Origin: Myrica gale
Taxonomy: Eukaryota > Streptophyta > Magnoliopsida > Fagales > Myricaceae
Reading direction: 5' to 3'
DNA: 64,000 nt
Assembly (NCBI GenBank): GCA_963930655.1
Contig: OZ005608.1
Span: 1,612,001-1,676,000, forward strand
Both the position numbers and the translations under genes were made by a program. This document shows, one piece after another, positions 46,423-57,200 of this stretch (positions are counted from its first letter, which is position 1; each line of letters starts with the position of its first letter). Under the pieces are notes generated by a model. It saw nothing but the letters and a program-made list of their open reading frames with translations. It was not told where the DNA came from and did not search any database.

Positions 46423-48328
46423 TCACAGAGACAGCCCAGCAAAAAGCAACTCCAACTCCTCATCCTGAGACGCAGTTCTCTGAAATGCATGCATAAAAAA
46501 TGTTTGCAAACTCTGATCGTTATGAATTAGAATAACATAAGTTGATACTATAGATTAAGCAGACTTGTATTTCTTCTAACTTGTCAAATTAATAACTTCA
46601 ATGTGATTTTCTGATCGAACTTGAACTTTATTATTTGATAATGAGAGAGATGTGGGGCTCAAAACTATACACTTCTTCAGATCAAAGTCAACGCAACTCC
46701 GATGCCAAAGGAAAATTATAACCAGCCCACTAACTCACCTTCGCAAGCCAGTCTTTTAGAGGTCTACAAGGCTAACTTCTTGTTATCATTCCCATGGCCC
46801 TGCTCTGTTGGCGCTAGGCAATGATATGCTTCAGACTAATATAACCCCCTACTCTTGAGCATTATATATGTATTCCTTTTGAAACTCTTACCAGTTTTTG
46901 AACGGTGGATGCAGAGAAAAGATTTTGATCCTTCTCTTCTCTTTAAATCAAATTTGTTAGAATTATTTTGAGACAAATTATGCATTCTAAATTCTTAATA
47001 TCCAATTGTAAAGCACCTCCCATTTGCTGCTTTTGTTTCATATAGTTTTCCATATAGTCCCACAATTGGACACAAAAAAAAAAAAAAGATAAATGCTCGT
47101 GCAACACTAAAATTATGTGGTAGAAATCCAAATTCATTCATAGATCCTATGCTCTTAAAAGACCTAAAACACATCTCCACTCTCTTTCCACAATTGTAAA
47201 ACTATCTCGTCCCCTTGTTTTCAACTTCAACTGACTCCCAAAAAACAGCACCATTTAGACTCGTTAATCTGCTTGTGCTGATTTCTTAATAATGGGATAA
47301 TGATTCTATTCATGCGGCTAACTGAGCCACCTGTAGGCAACATGGATTCTATTTTCTATATAATAGTTCCATAAGTTTCTATTTTTTGTAAGCCGACTCC
47401 ACGCCAATGCGGATTTTCCTTGGCGCCTATGTTGGAGGAATTGGGTTCCCCCTAGAGTAGCTTTTTTTTGTTTGGGACGCCACTCATGGGAAAATTTTGA
47501 CCATTGACAACTAAGGAGGAGGGGTCTTTGTGTGACTGAGTGGTGCTACTTATGTAAGAGCGATGGAGAAACAGTTGATCATATCGTTATTCACTGCTCG
47601 GTGGCTAGAGGATTGTAGGGGCATATGTTGAGCATCCTTAACTATGATTGGGTTATGCCTAGGAATGTAGTGGATGTTTTGCGTTGTTGGAGGAGGAAGT
47701 TTGATAATCGAATTGCGTTGGCCATTTGGAAGATGATCCCAACTTGCATTTAGTGGAGTTTGTGGAGGGAAAGGAATGAGAGATGTTTTGAAGACAAGGT
47801 TGTGTCTTTGGCTAGTTTGAGGGGTTTGTGTTGCATTCTCTTTTTCTGTGGGCTAATTCGGTTTTAGGCTGTCATTTTGTGGATTTTTCGGATTTTCTTA
47901 GTTTTTTAGCGTGTATGCTTTAGTTGTTGTCAATATAGTCTCTTGTATTGTCAACTTTCTTTTTCTTTAATAAGATTGACTTACTTATCAAAAAAAAGTT
48001 CAACTTTTATTGTTCAATAGTCGAATCCTTATCAACACAACAAAAAAGCAGCAGTTCTAGAAGTAGACAGAAAAGGGCTAATACCTAACACCTACAGCCA
48101 CAAAAACATTGTAGGATTTAGATGAAAAAATTTAGGTCCAACATCACGAACCTCAATGGCCAAAAGTTGCAGTACTTTATTGAGGACCCGCAAGCGATGA
48201 GAAGCGTATGTGCTGTTCACAGGAAGTCTGTTCATCCTGTTCATTTCTTCCTGAACTGCTGCCTTCCTCTCTTGATGCCCCATTTGCTTCTGTTGAATTT
48301 TAGGTTGAGTGCTAACTCTACTGTCCAT
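46423..48328 (-). CDS. Conserved-looking 77-aa protein, two exons
   Basis: Minus strand. Exon 1, 48152-48328, encodes MDSRVSTQPKIQQKQMGHQE, RKAAVQEEMNRMNRLP and SHRLRVLNKVLQLLAIE. Exon 2, 46423-46479, encodes RTASQDEELELLFAGLSL and stop. The junction is phase 0, with a TTTCAG acceptor and a weak donor (GAG/GTTCGT). The frame has a stop just before exon 1, so the ATG at 48328 is the start, and a leader intron probably ends at 48391 (TTTTCAAG). A leader exon may lie near 49411-49550, ending at ACCT/GTGAGT. The product is short, basic and Gln-rich, then ends in an acidic, Leu-rich helix. The two-part build is the kind seen in small conserved plant proteins; I cannot name it. The 1.67-kb intron contains a LINE fragment in antisense. 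Confidence 0.75.
47390..47997 (+). mobile_element. LINE (L1-type) 3' fragment with zf-RVT domain
   Basis: The plus strand encodes the reverse-transcriptase zinc-binding region of plant L1 elements: PPRVAFFVWDATHGKILTID, CVTEWCYLCKSDGETVDHI, IHCSVARGLW, IALAIWKMIPTCI and RERNERCFEDK, interrupted by stops. It ends near an A run (47990-47997) without an RNase H domain, so it belongs to a different L1 lineage from the fragments at 40.5 and 43 kb. It sits antisense in the intron of the 77-aa gene. Confidence 0.85.
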
Positions 48329-48391
48329 TGCCTGGTCGACGGCACAGTACGCTGGATGATTTCGTGGATCCACTTCTCAACCAAAAGTTCC

Positions 48392-49793
48392 TTGAAAACA
48401 AAATGTATTGCAGTTCAGAATACACCCCAACTACAAGACAAGCAAAATAGACATAAAGAAGTGTAAAAATTTACAAGGCATAACCCCAAAACATAAAAGT
48501 GGAAAAGTCCCAATTCTGAAGGAAAATTTCTTTTGCACATCTTTCGTGCAGACCTCTCATATGTGCCAACTTCTCGATGGTACTGTTGGTTTGAATTAAG
48601 AAGTTTATATAAGTGCGTGATACTTGAGATGCAAGTGAGAGCTACAAAGCGAAAAGCCTACAGGAAATGTGGTGCAAATAACGGCAATGTTGCTAAACTA
48701 ACCCCTGAGGAAGCAAAAGGCTCATTTCTCTTTTGTTATGTCATCTCTTTAAAATTATAGAGGGGAATCCATCCTCCGATACTTTCCAAAATCCACGGGG
48801 CCAAAATTTAAGGCCTCAATCGAGCCCAGTCGAGCATAATAACAGTTGAACTCGGCTCAACTACAGAATACACTTGCTCAAACACGGATCAAGCTTTAGA
48901 AATGGTGTTCGAGCTCGACTCAACTAAAATCTACCAAATCGAACTCTGCTCGAGCAGGAGTTAACCATCCAAACGAGACGAGAGATCGAGCTCGACTTCA
49001 AATAGGCGTAAAAAACAAAGGAAACAATTTGGGGAATAACCCATTTTCACATTTTCTTCAAAAATCAAGAAATCGGCACCTTTCACCAATTTCTCTGTCA
49101 ATCAAACACTCCTACACGAATACAAGGTTATCCGAAAGTACAGCAAAGCATACTCGTACTTTCGCAATGAAAATGGCTCAGTCCGAACAAGCTATCAAGA
49201 CCCAGAATAAAAGCAAGTTGCTCGAACTCTAGGCACGTTTAAACCCTAATCCACTGTTTGGTTCGGGCGAAAAAAATGGAAATCAGGAAACAAATAGACC
49301 AATTGAAAACTTTTAAACCAAAATTTCTCTCGATTGAGCCAAGTTAAATCTTTAATTTCCGCACACTAACGCCACGTAAACGTTCTTGGTCCAACAGAGA
49401 AGAGAAACTCACAGGTCCTGTGGTCAAATCCGTTCGACTGCCGTCTAGACCAAAGCAAATTTGAAGGTGGAGATTAGACCGAGACTCTGAATACGAAACG
49501 GAATCCCTGTGCCACCGTTGTGCGTTTCTCCAGAAACTTGTGTGTTTGTTTTTCACTAAATAAAAATAATAGGATAGTGTAGATTTATTATATTTTTAAA
49601 AAAAAATTAAGTATTAAAATCGGGGTGAAAAAATGTTGAGATTATTGAATTATTAAAAATTGTGAAAAATGGATGTAAATTTTTTTTTGCCCAACAATAT
49701 AAGAAAGCAAAGTACTTTAGTTGCAAATGTTTTTTGAAAAATTTATTAAGTTTTTAGTGGTGGACTGATATCAAAATAGTCCAACAAAAATTA
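48392..49793. other. Leader intron/promoter region of the 77-aa gene and intergenic
   Basis: No coding region. On the minus strand a leader exon probably lies around 49411-49550. Confidence 0.35.
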
Positions 49794-50345
49794 GGCGATG
49801 TTCGGTTTGAAGAAAAACGCAGGATTTGAATGTTCGGCGAAAAATAGAAAAAAGAGAGGATTCGGACGGCAGTTTCCTTTTTTGCCCTGAAAAAATTAAT
49901 ATTGAATGTCTAAAACACCCTCCATCACAACCTAAAAATTAAAAACTACGAAGGGCAAATTTGGAATTTTAAAAAACAACCTGCAGTCAGCCTGCCAAAC
50001 TCCTGACATGACGCCCTCCTTTTTTGCTTTTCGCCCACCTTTTTTTTCGCCTGACATGTCGGTTTGAAGAAAAAGTCATGCTTTTGTCGGTTTGAAGAAA
50101 AAAAGTCGTCCTCCTTTACTGTCAGATTGAGTATTATTTCGTTTTTTCTTTAAATTTTTATTAAAAATATTATTATTTTAATAATAATAATAATGAATTC
50201 GAAAAAAAAAAAAAAACTATAAACATCATCATTCATTTTTTACACCTCACCAACTTCTACACAAACACCAACACAACTTTAATATCACCTAAAAATTCAC
50301 AAAATTCTCCAAATCCTACAAAAACCTTCAAAACGAACATCACCC
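49794..50345. mobile_element. Harbinger/Tourist-like MITE
   Basis: About 552 bp with inverted ends GGCGATGTTCGGTTTGAAG on the left and CTTCAAAACGAACATCACC on the right, flanked by TTA and CTA. The end sequence and 3-bp site fit PIF/Harbinger, where TWA is duplicated. The interior has a second pair of GTCGGTTTGAAGAAAAA words (50059 and 50087) and long A/T runs. Confidence 0.6.
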
Positions 50346-51280
50346 TAGTATTTGATCCTTAGGATTTGATTTAAAGTCTATCTTATCATATATTAAACTA
50401 TTGCAAAAAGGAGAAGTTTAAACCTTATCAAAAGTTTTATGAATCTATAATGCTAGCCCAATAAAATAAATAACAATAAAGTGACTATTAAAGAGGATAC
50501 AAGATCCTCAGAGGATGGCTGACCCAAAGCCCGAAACGAGAGAACCCGAGGGTCCTTGTGCATCAATGAGTTACGCAGACGGTTTGTGGTTTGTTGATCT
50601 GCTTGTAAAGCTCTCCCTTTTTCTAAAACTCTCTCCAAACTTTAACCTAGTCTCTCCATCTTCTCTTTCTTTTCGGCGTTTCTCGCCCGTCCCCCACCCC
50701 TCTCCAAATCTCCTTCTTTGACCAGTTCACACTGTTCCCTCCCTCTCCTTGTTATTTTTCTTGCGGTTTTTTTTCGGAATCTTGACAGATAGATCTAAGT
50801 GTTTCTGTTCGCCATTAGTGGACACCTCTCAGCTAGTCGTCATCCCCACCTCCAGACATGCTCTACCCATCCGGCCTTGTTCCATTTGGTCAATGTGTGA
50901 TTGTTAAGTCTTATTTAAGATTTTCCTTGTATGGTTTAACTCTTAAAATGCAAGCTTAATGACATTATTTAAAAGAGAGAGAGAGAGAGAGTTAAGTAGC
51001 CAACTCATATTAGGTGAGTCAGTGCATTAATAATTAAGTTGCTATGTTTTGTTACTAACCTTATTTTTAGCATTCCACATTCCTTCCACAACTATCACTT
51101 GTGACAAGTTGCAATTCTTATCATCATTATTAATCCGTTACTATACTAAAATACATAAATCTTTTAGCAAAAAGATAAAATGTGAAATCCTAAGAAGATT
51201 TGGGTTTTGATACTATGCTGTTTCTAATGTTTAAGTCTAAAACTTTTATACATGCTATCAATTTTTTGGGGCTATCTTTC
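50346..51280. other. Intergenic
   Basis: No gene seen. A (GA)n run lies at 50971-50990. Confidence 0.4.
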
Positions 51281-52010
51281 AGACTGTTAATCTGATAATT
51301 GTCTTATTTTATATACGACAGAAGGCTTCATAAATCTCGAAATTAATCGAGTTACATGGAAACTATCCCGGACACACTGTTAGAGAAAAAAGTTGTGTTT
51401 AATCATCTTAGTTGAAATAAAGATGATTTTGGAAAAGAGCATCAAGTTGTACGGCGTTAGTTATAAAATAGGGTTAAATGCATCTCATACGTCTGTGATA
51501 TGCGTAAATTGTAAATATGTCCTTGAAGTAAATAAAGTCATTTTAATACCCCTGAGGTAAATTTCAAGGTCACACTATGTCCCTCCGTCGATGCTTCGTT
51601 TGAAAGACTAACGGAATAAAATGCGGTCGACTTCTAAATTAAGCGATCGTCTGCTATATGTAGCGGTCGACCGCTCCATTTGACTACTTGGGGCATTTTA
51701 TGTTACTTATTTTTTTAACGGAATAGAACGTGGTCGTCCGCTACATGTAGCGGTCGACCTCTTCATTTGATTACTTGACATCATTTGATTGGTACTGACG
51801 TGTCTATTTTTGCCACATCAGGATTTACCGTTAGTCTTTCAAACGGAGCATTGACGGATGAACATATTATAACCTTGAAGTTTACTTAGGGATATTAAAA
51901 TGACTTTGTTTACTTCAAGGACATATTTGCAATTCAAGTATACCACAAATGCATGAGATGCATTTAATCCTATAAAATATAAGAAATAATGGGGGAGGGG
52001 GGAGGGACAT
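51281..52010. repeat. Tandem duplicate unit A (interrupted by a MITE)
   Basis: About 230 bp of unit sequence split into 51281-51470 and 51971-52010. It shares GAAATTAAT, CCGGACACAC, GTTAGAGAAAAA, GTTGTGTTTAATCATCTTAG, GGAAAAGAGCATCAAGTTGT and a terminal GGGGGAGGGGGGAGGGACAT with unit B. Confidence 0.85.
51471..51970. mobile_element. Mutator-like foldback MITE with preserved empty site
   Basis: 500 bp with inverted ends GGGTTAAATGCATCTCAT on the left and ATGAGATGCATTTAATCC on the right. The 9-bp target duplication TATAAAATA is perfect (51462-51470 and 51971-51979). The arms also pair inside (GTCATTTTAATA/TATTAAAATGAC and TTTGAAAGACTAACGG). The matching place in unit B has one TATAAAATA (52221-52229) and no insert, directly proving the insertion. 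Confidence 0.95.
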
Positions 52011-52041
52011 GTTGTTTAATCATCTGATTTATATTCTTTAG

Positions 52042-52260
52042 ACTTTTGATTTGATAATCGTCTGATTTATATAAGATAGAAGAATTCATAAATTTCGAAA
52101 TTAATTGAGTTACATCCAAACCGTCCCGGACACACACTGTTAGAGAAAAAAAGTTGTGTTTAATCATCTTAGTTGAAATAAATATGATTTTGGAAAAGAG
52201 CATCAAGTTGTACGGGTAGTTATAAAATATAAGAAATAATGGGGGAGGGGGGAGGGACAT
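52042..52260. repeat. Tandem duplicate unit B (uninterrupted)
   Basis: Second unit of the local duplication, spaced about 250 bp from unit A when the MITE is left out. Confidence 0.85.
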
Positions 52261-53970
52261 GATCAGATGACAAGAACTCCCCTCACCTGCCTCCTTAGTC
52301 CTTCCCAATAAAAAGGTGCTGGCAAAAGTCAATGAGAAGAAAGTTCCATATTGAAAAAGCACACAGATAGGTTAAAAGTATTGGAGTATATGATTAGTTG
52401 CTAGAATGCTACAAAACAATTAAATAAAACCCGAAATCTCTTTTGTTCTCTTTGGCTAAGGAATTACTACTAATAAAAAGTCTCAGCAGAATTGTTTTAC
52501 AGCACAGGTAGCTGGAGCCATATCGATGGGGTTCACTCCTGCTTGGTTGGTGCTGCTTTTTCTTGTATCGGGGCGTTTTAATATATGTCTAAATTGTAAA
52601 GATACGAAACAAAGGAGATCCAGCCATGTGGCTCTCACATGGCCACCCCCACGATGACTTTTTGCCATCCCACTTTGTTATGAAGTGGCTGGATAGATTC
52701 CCACTAGCAATAATCTTCCCACTTTTTTCGTATTCATCCATCCATCAACTTAAATAGCGCACGACTGCATTTTCGGGGTTTGCTATATGCTACCCGAGAC
52801 AGACGGGCAATGAAGAGAGTCTCCGGTAGTTGATCCAGATATTGAATGTTTTTTTACGTATTGGGGGTGGTTTGTTTGTCTAAATTTTGGAGAATATTCT
52901 CGAAATTTTAAAAATCTTTGTTTTATTGAGATTTATTGAAGTTCGTAAAAAGTAGAGTGTGTAGGTTTTAAAGTTAAAATTTTTGGAGTTTGTTTGACTT
53001 ACTCGAATTGTTGAGACCCCAAATTATTGAGAAAACAAACATGTCGATCGTATCACTTTGATATATTATTTTGACCTGCTTCTAGCTTTGATTTATAACA
53101 CTTTTGTTTTTGTGACTAGAGGAAAACCTGATTTTGAATTAAAGGATCGATCTCCTCTACCTCTACTCCTCTGATTATATAATTAATTAATTTATACAAC
53201 TCCCTCTGTGTAGATTGATGATTAGGATATATCTAGAACGGAGTAGATAAAACATACGGTTCAAAATTTGATTTTCTTTAATATTAAACAGATAATATAA
53301 GTGCCAGAGACTCTTTTGGTATTCTTCGGTCTTTTCGATTATTTTTATTTAGTGAAATTCTCATATTTATTTTATAATTATGTTTTACATAAAAACAGAT
53401 TAGTTATTTTATTAAAAAATAGTAATTTCCGTATAAATTAACGGTTGGAAATACAAATTGTAAAATAGTTGATAGTTAATAAATGAAATATAACGAAATT
53501 AATAATTTAAGGTGCAAAGTGTTAGAACCTTAATAGTCGGGAGGTCGAGGGTATAATTTTTCTCCCCTTTGTTTTTTTTGTTCTGTGCATCTTTCAAAGA
53601 GACACTTGTTGCACTGCCATTTGACCGAGCCCAAAGACTAGGGCTAAACAAAATCGGACCGCAGACCAGATTTATGCGGTCCGATCCGGATCATAGATTT
53701 CTTATATGCGGTCCGGACCGGACCGGGCCGCATTTAATAATTTTTTTTTTCTAATTTTTTTAATTATTAAAAAAAAAATTATCTGTACAGTGCACTCATA
53801 ACCGGACCGGACCACTTATAAGGATCCTTTAATATAAGGGAACCGAAAATACGATCCGGACTGCATTTCTGATTTTCAGCACTATAAAAGACTATTGACG
53901 ATGTACATAGACACTGACCGCTTCTGATCCACGCCTCCAAGCGTGCCATAGATCAAAAACGCTCGCGCCA
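52261..53970. other. Intergenic upstream of AGD5
   Basis: No gene seen. 53640-53870 has several CGGACCGG words with a palindromic tendency next to TAGGGCTAAA, and may be a worn hAT-like repeat. Confidence 0.35.
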
Positions 53971-54010
53971 CACGTGCGCATCCTGAAACCAGAATAACAA
54001 TATATAAAAG
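53971..54010 (+). promoter_or_regulatory. AGD5 core promoter: G-box and TATA box
   Basis: CACGTG at 53971-53976 and TATATAAAAG at 54001-54010, followed by a T/C-rich leader (54028-54060) and the ATG at 54235. Confidence 0.6.
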
Positions 54011-54234
54011 TCAAGACGAGCTTCTATCTTCGATCTCTCTTTCTTTTCTCTCTACTTTCTTTCCGTGTCGCGGTACATCTTAAGACTTAAGAGACGGCGA
54101 GATAGGGAGAGAAAGGGGGAGAGGAGAGAGTGAAAGAGCGTGAAAAGACGAATTTGACCCTCTGGTCTTCGTCTACCTCTCTCTCGATCCTTCTGATTTG
54201 GTATCTCGTTCGTTCGTTTGTCTGTACGGGCACC

Positions 54235-57200
54235 ATGAATGAGAAGGCCAACGTTTCCAAAGAGCTCAATGTCAAGCATAGAAAGGTCCTAATTCTTCTT
54301 CTTCTATTCCCTTTTCCCGATGCAGAACCCAATGATTCGTCAAATGTTTTGGTTACAGCACATATTTTTAGTCATATTACGACAGATCATTCATCTTCCA
54401 TTGTGCTGTTTAATTGGTTGCTGAGAAATCGAAGAGGGAAAGGAAAAGTTGGAAATTTTGTACCTCTTTTGGGCTTTGTTAGCTGGTATAAGATTTGGGG
54501 GCATTTCGGATTTGATCTGTATGATTTGAACCAGAAATGTGGTGATATTGGTCTCGTCGATTGTTTGATCGGTTATAAGTATTCCTACTATTGGCTGTGT
54601 GCCACGTGATGAGCTTTTGTTAAACACAATTGTTATATTGGATTTCGCGTGGAATTTGATCAGGATTATTTATGGGATTCATATGGGACATTTGTCTTTT
54701 TTTTTTCTTTCAAGGAGGTGGATTCAAGTTTTAGTTTGGGTTCTGGATGCTGATAAAATATGGGTTGAGAGGGTGCATTTCTATCTGATTGAACAGTCTT
54801 TATGTGAGCTTATCTCGTATTCATGTTGTCTTGAAGTAGATTCGTTGGTTCTTACCAGTCTGATGTAGTGTTGTATTTTCATATTCCCAATTTGTTATTT
54901 CTCGGTCAGTTAGTTTGGATGGGGGTGAGATTAGCGTAGATGAACTGTAGGATAGAACCATCTTTTTTTCAACCTTTTTCTGGGCGAAATCATATTGGGT
55001 TGTCTGTAAGATTATGATCTGATTAAGTTAGTTGTTAATCTCCTCTACTATGTATGTAACTACTCCTGTCTTACTCTTTACTGTAACATGCTTTCAGTGG
55101 GTTTGTCCACATATGCAACCCTCTTCAGTGGAAAACTATGTTACCACAAATTAGCGTGTTTTTGTGTTTAAGGTATTTTTTACTGCTGCTCGAGTGGTGA
55201 TGTGTCACTTGAAAACAGAAGGGCTAGAAGTATTTTAGTATTACATCAGACGTGTGTATTCAATTTCCTACCACTATTGTGGATGCAAAACCTTTTCACG
55301 ACCATAAAGTTTTTTTATCATATATTTTAAAATTGTGAGATGGACATAGGTTTGCTGTCTATCACATAGTAAGTGTGACTTGCAACTGGATCAAATATGG
55401 TTCGTTCAGTTTGCCTTCCATATTTTTATATGAGACCTTATATTTGTTTTGCCTTAGTGGGAGCATATGTCAAGTGCCATTTCTCAAGAATTTTCTTCTC
55501 ATATTAGATGCATAGATGTCATAAAACTGAGATCATTGTCTTGCGTTTTGGAACTATGAACCATTCAAGAGGCATTTGTACTTGATGCTCATTTTATGCA
55601 ATTTTTAGCATGTCTTCAACATAGTGTACGGGTTATACAGGGCTTATTGATGCTAATAGTGTGTTTGTGCTGTTGGTTGTTCTCATTCATTTGTACCGAT
55701 CTTTGCTTCATTGTTATGTAATATTGTTGCTTCATTTTTCTATTCTCTCTGTCATTTTCTTATCTGCTACATTTAAATATATGCAGATACTGGAAGGACT
55801 ACTTAAATTTCCAGAGAACAGGGAATGTGCTGACTGCAAATCTAAGTATGTACCTTGCAAATTGAAAATAGATGATCTTGATGTCAAAATAGTTTGATGT
55901 TGAGGAGTCCAGAGGAGGTGACATAGATATTGCTCAGTGGTAAAGAAGTATATGTGAAAGAAAATTAACGAACGATGAAGTATTTTCCTCAGTTATTCGA
56001 AATGAATGATGTTATTGGTTCAATACCTTTTAACGTCATGATTTTTATTTGCTATTGCAATGCAGAGGTCCAAGATGGGCTAGCGTGAATTTAGGCATCT
56101 TTATATGCATGCAGTGTTCTGGGATCCACAGAAGTCTTGGGGTACACATATCAAAGGTCATAATTGTTACTTTACATGTCAGTTGATCTGTAACTGCGTC
56201 CCGAATGTGGGAACTTTCTTCACCTTAGGCTGATTTTTTACTAAAAAATTGCTTCATTGCAGGTGCGGTCTGCTACCCTGGACACTTGGCTTCCGGAGCA
56301 GGTTGCCTTCATTCGATGTAAGCTTGTCAATTAGGTCATGGCCTTGAATTGTTCCTGACTGATGTGAGTTGAACTTGGGATCGAGAAGGATTTGACTGTG
56401 TTTCTCTTTTTTGTTTTCAAATAGCAATGGGAAATGAGAAGGCCAATAGTTATTGGGAAGCGGAGCTACCCCCAAATTATGATCGAGTTGGAATTGAGCA
56501 TTTTATTCGCGCAAAGTATGTGTGTAAGAGTTTGCCTAGGAAACTATTATCTTTCTTTAAATCAGTTTAGTTCATGATTTTCCTTGTTATGTGGGTTACA
56601 GTCCTACGATTATATTTTCTGCATCCATACTGATTAGAGCACATATTTCTAGGTATGAAGATAAGAGATGGATTCCAAGGGATGGAAAACCAACATCACC
56701 AACTAGAAAGCAGGAAGACAAGGTTTCAGTGCATTGGCAGAGACCTGGGGAAGGAAACGGGCACGTCCATGTTACTAGTCCAGAAAATACATTTGAGGCA
56801 AGGAAGAACACGCAACCACCTAGCAGTAGCCCTGCTACAAGGATTACTATTCCTCTTCCACCTAAAGGACCCGAGCAGGTATTCTTTTATTTGTCTTTCC
56901 TCTCCACGAACATACCTGTTTGGAGAAGGTTAACAATCGAGTGCAATGAATTCATTGCTGGTCCAGAACACATAGTTTCAACGTCCTGGATCCACCCCCC
57001 CTCCCCCCTTTCTCTACCACACGCACAACCAAAGGAAAAAGGCCAACTTTCATAGTCTTGTTGATCCCTGCTAATCATATAATTCTCTTTGATTCCTGCA
57101 AGGCTGTAACAGTTTGGTTTCTAGTTCTGAGTATGAATATTTTCATTACTGCCACCAGGGAATCTAGTGAGGTCAACAGTCAGTAGAGCGTGAATATCAT

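Noticed and set aside
50515-50721. 68-codon frame starting MADPKPETREP
   Set aside because: No splice sites, motif or flanking support; composition becomes Ser/Pro-rich by chance in a T/C-rich stretch.
53640-53870. CGGACCGG-rich block as a hAT MITE
   Set aside because: It starts like a hAT end (TAGGGCTAAA), but no matching right end or target repeat was found.
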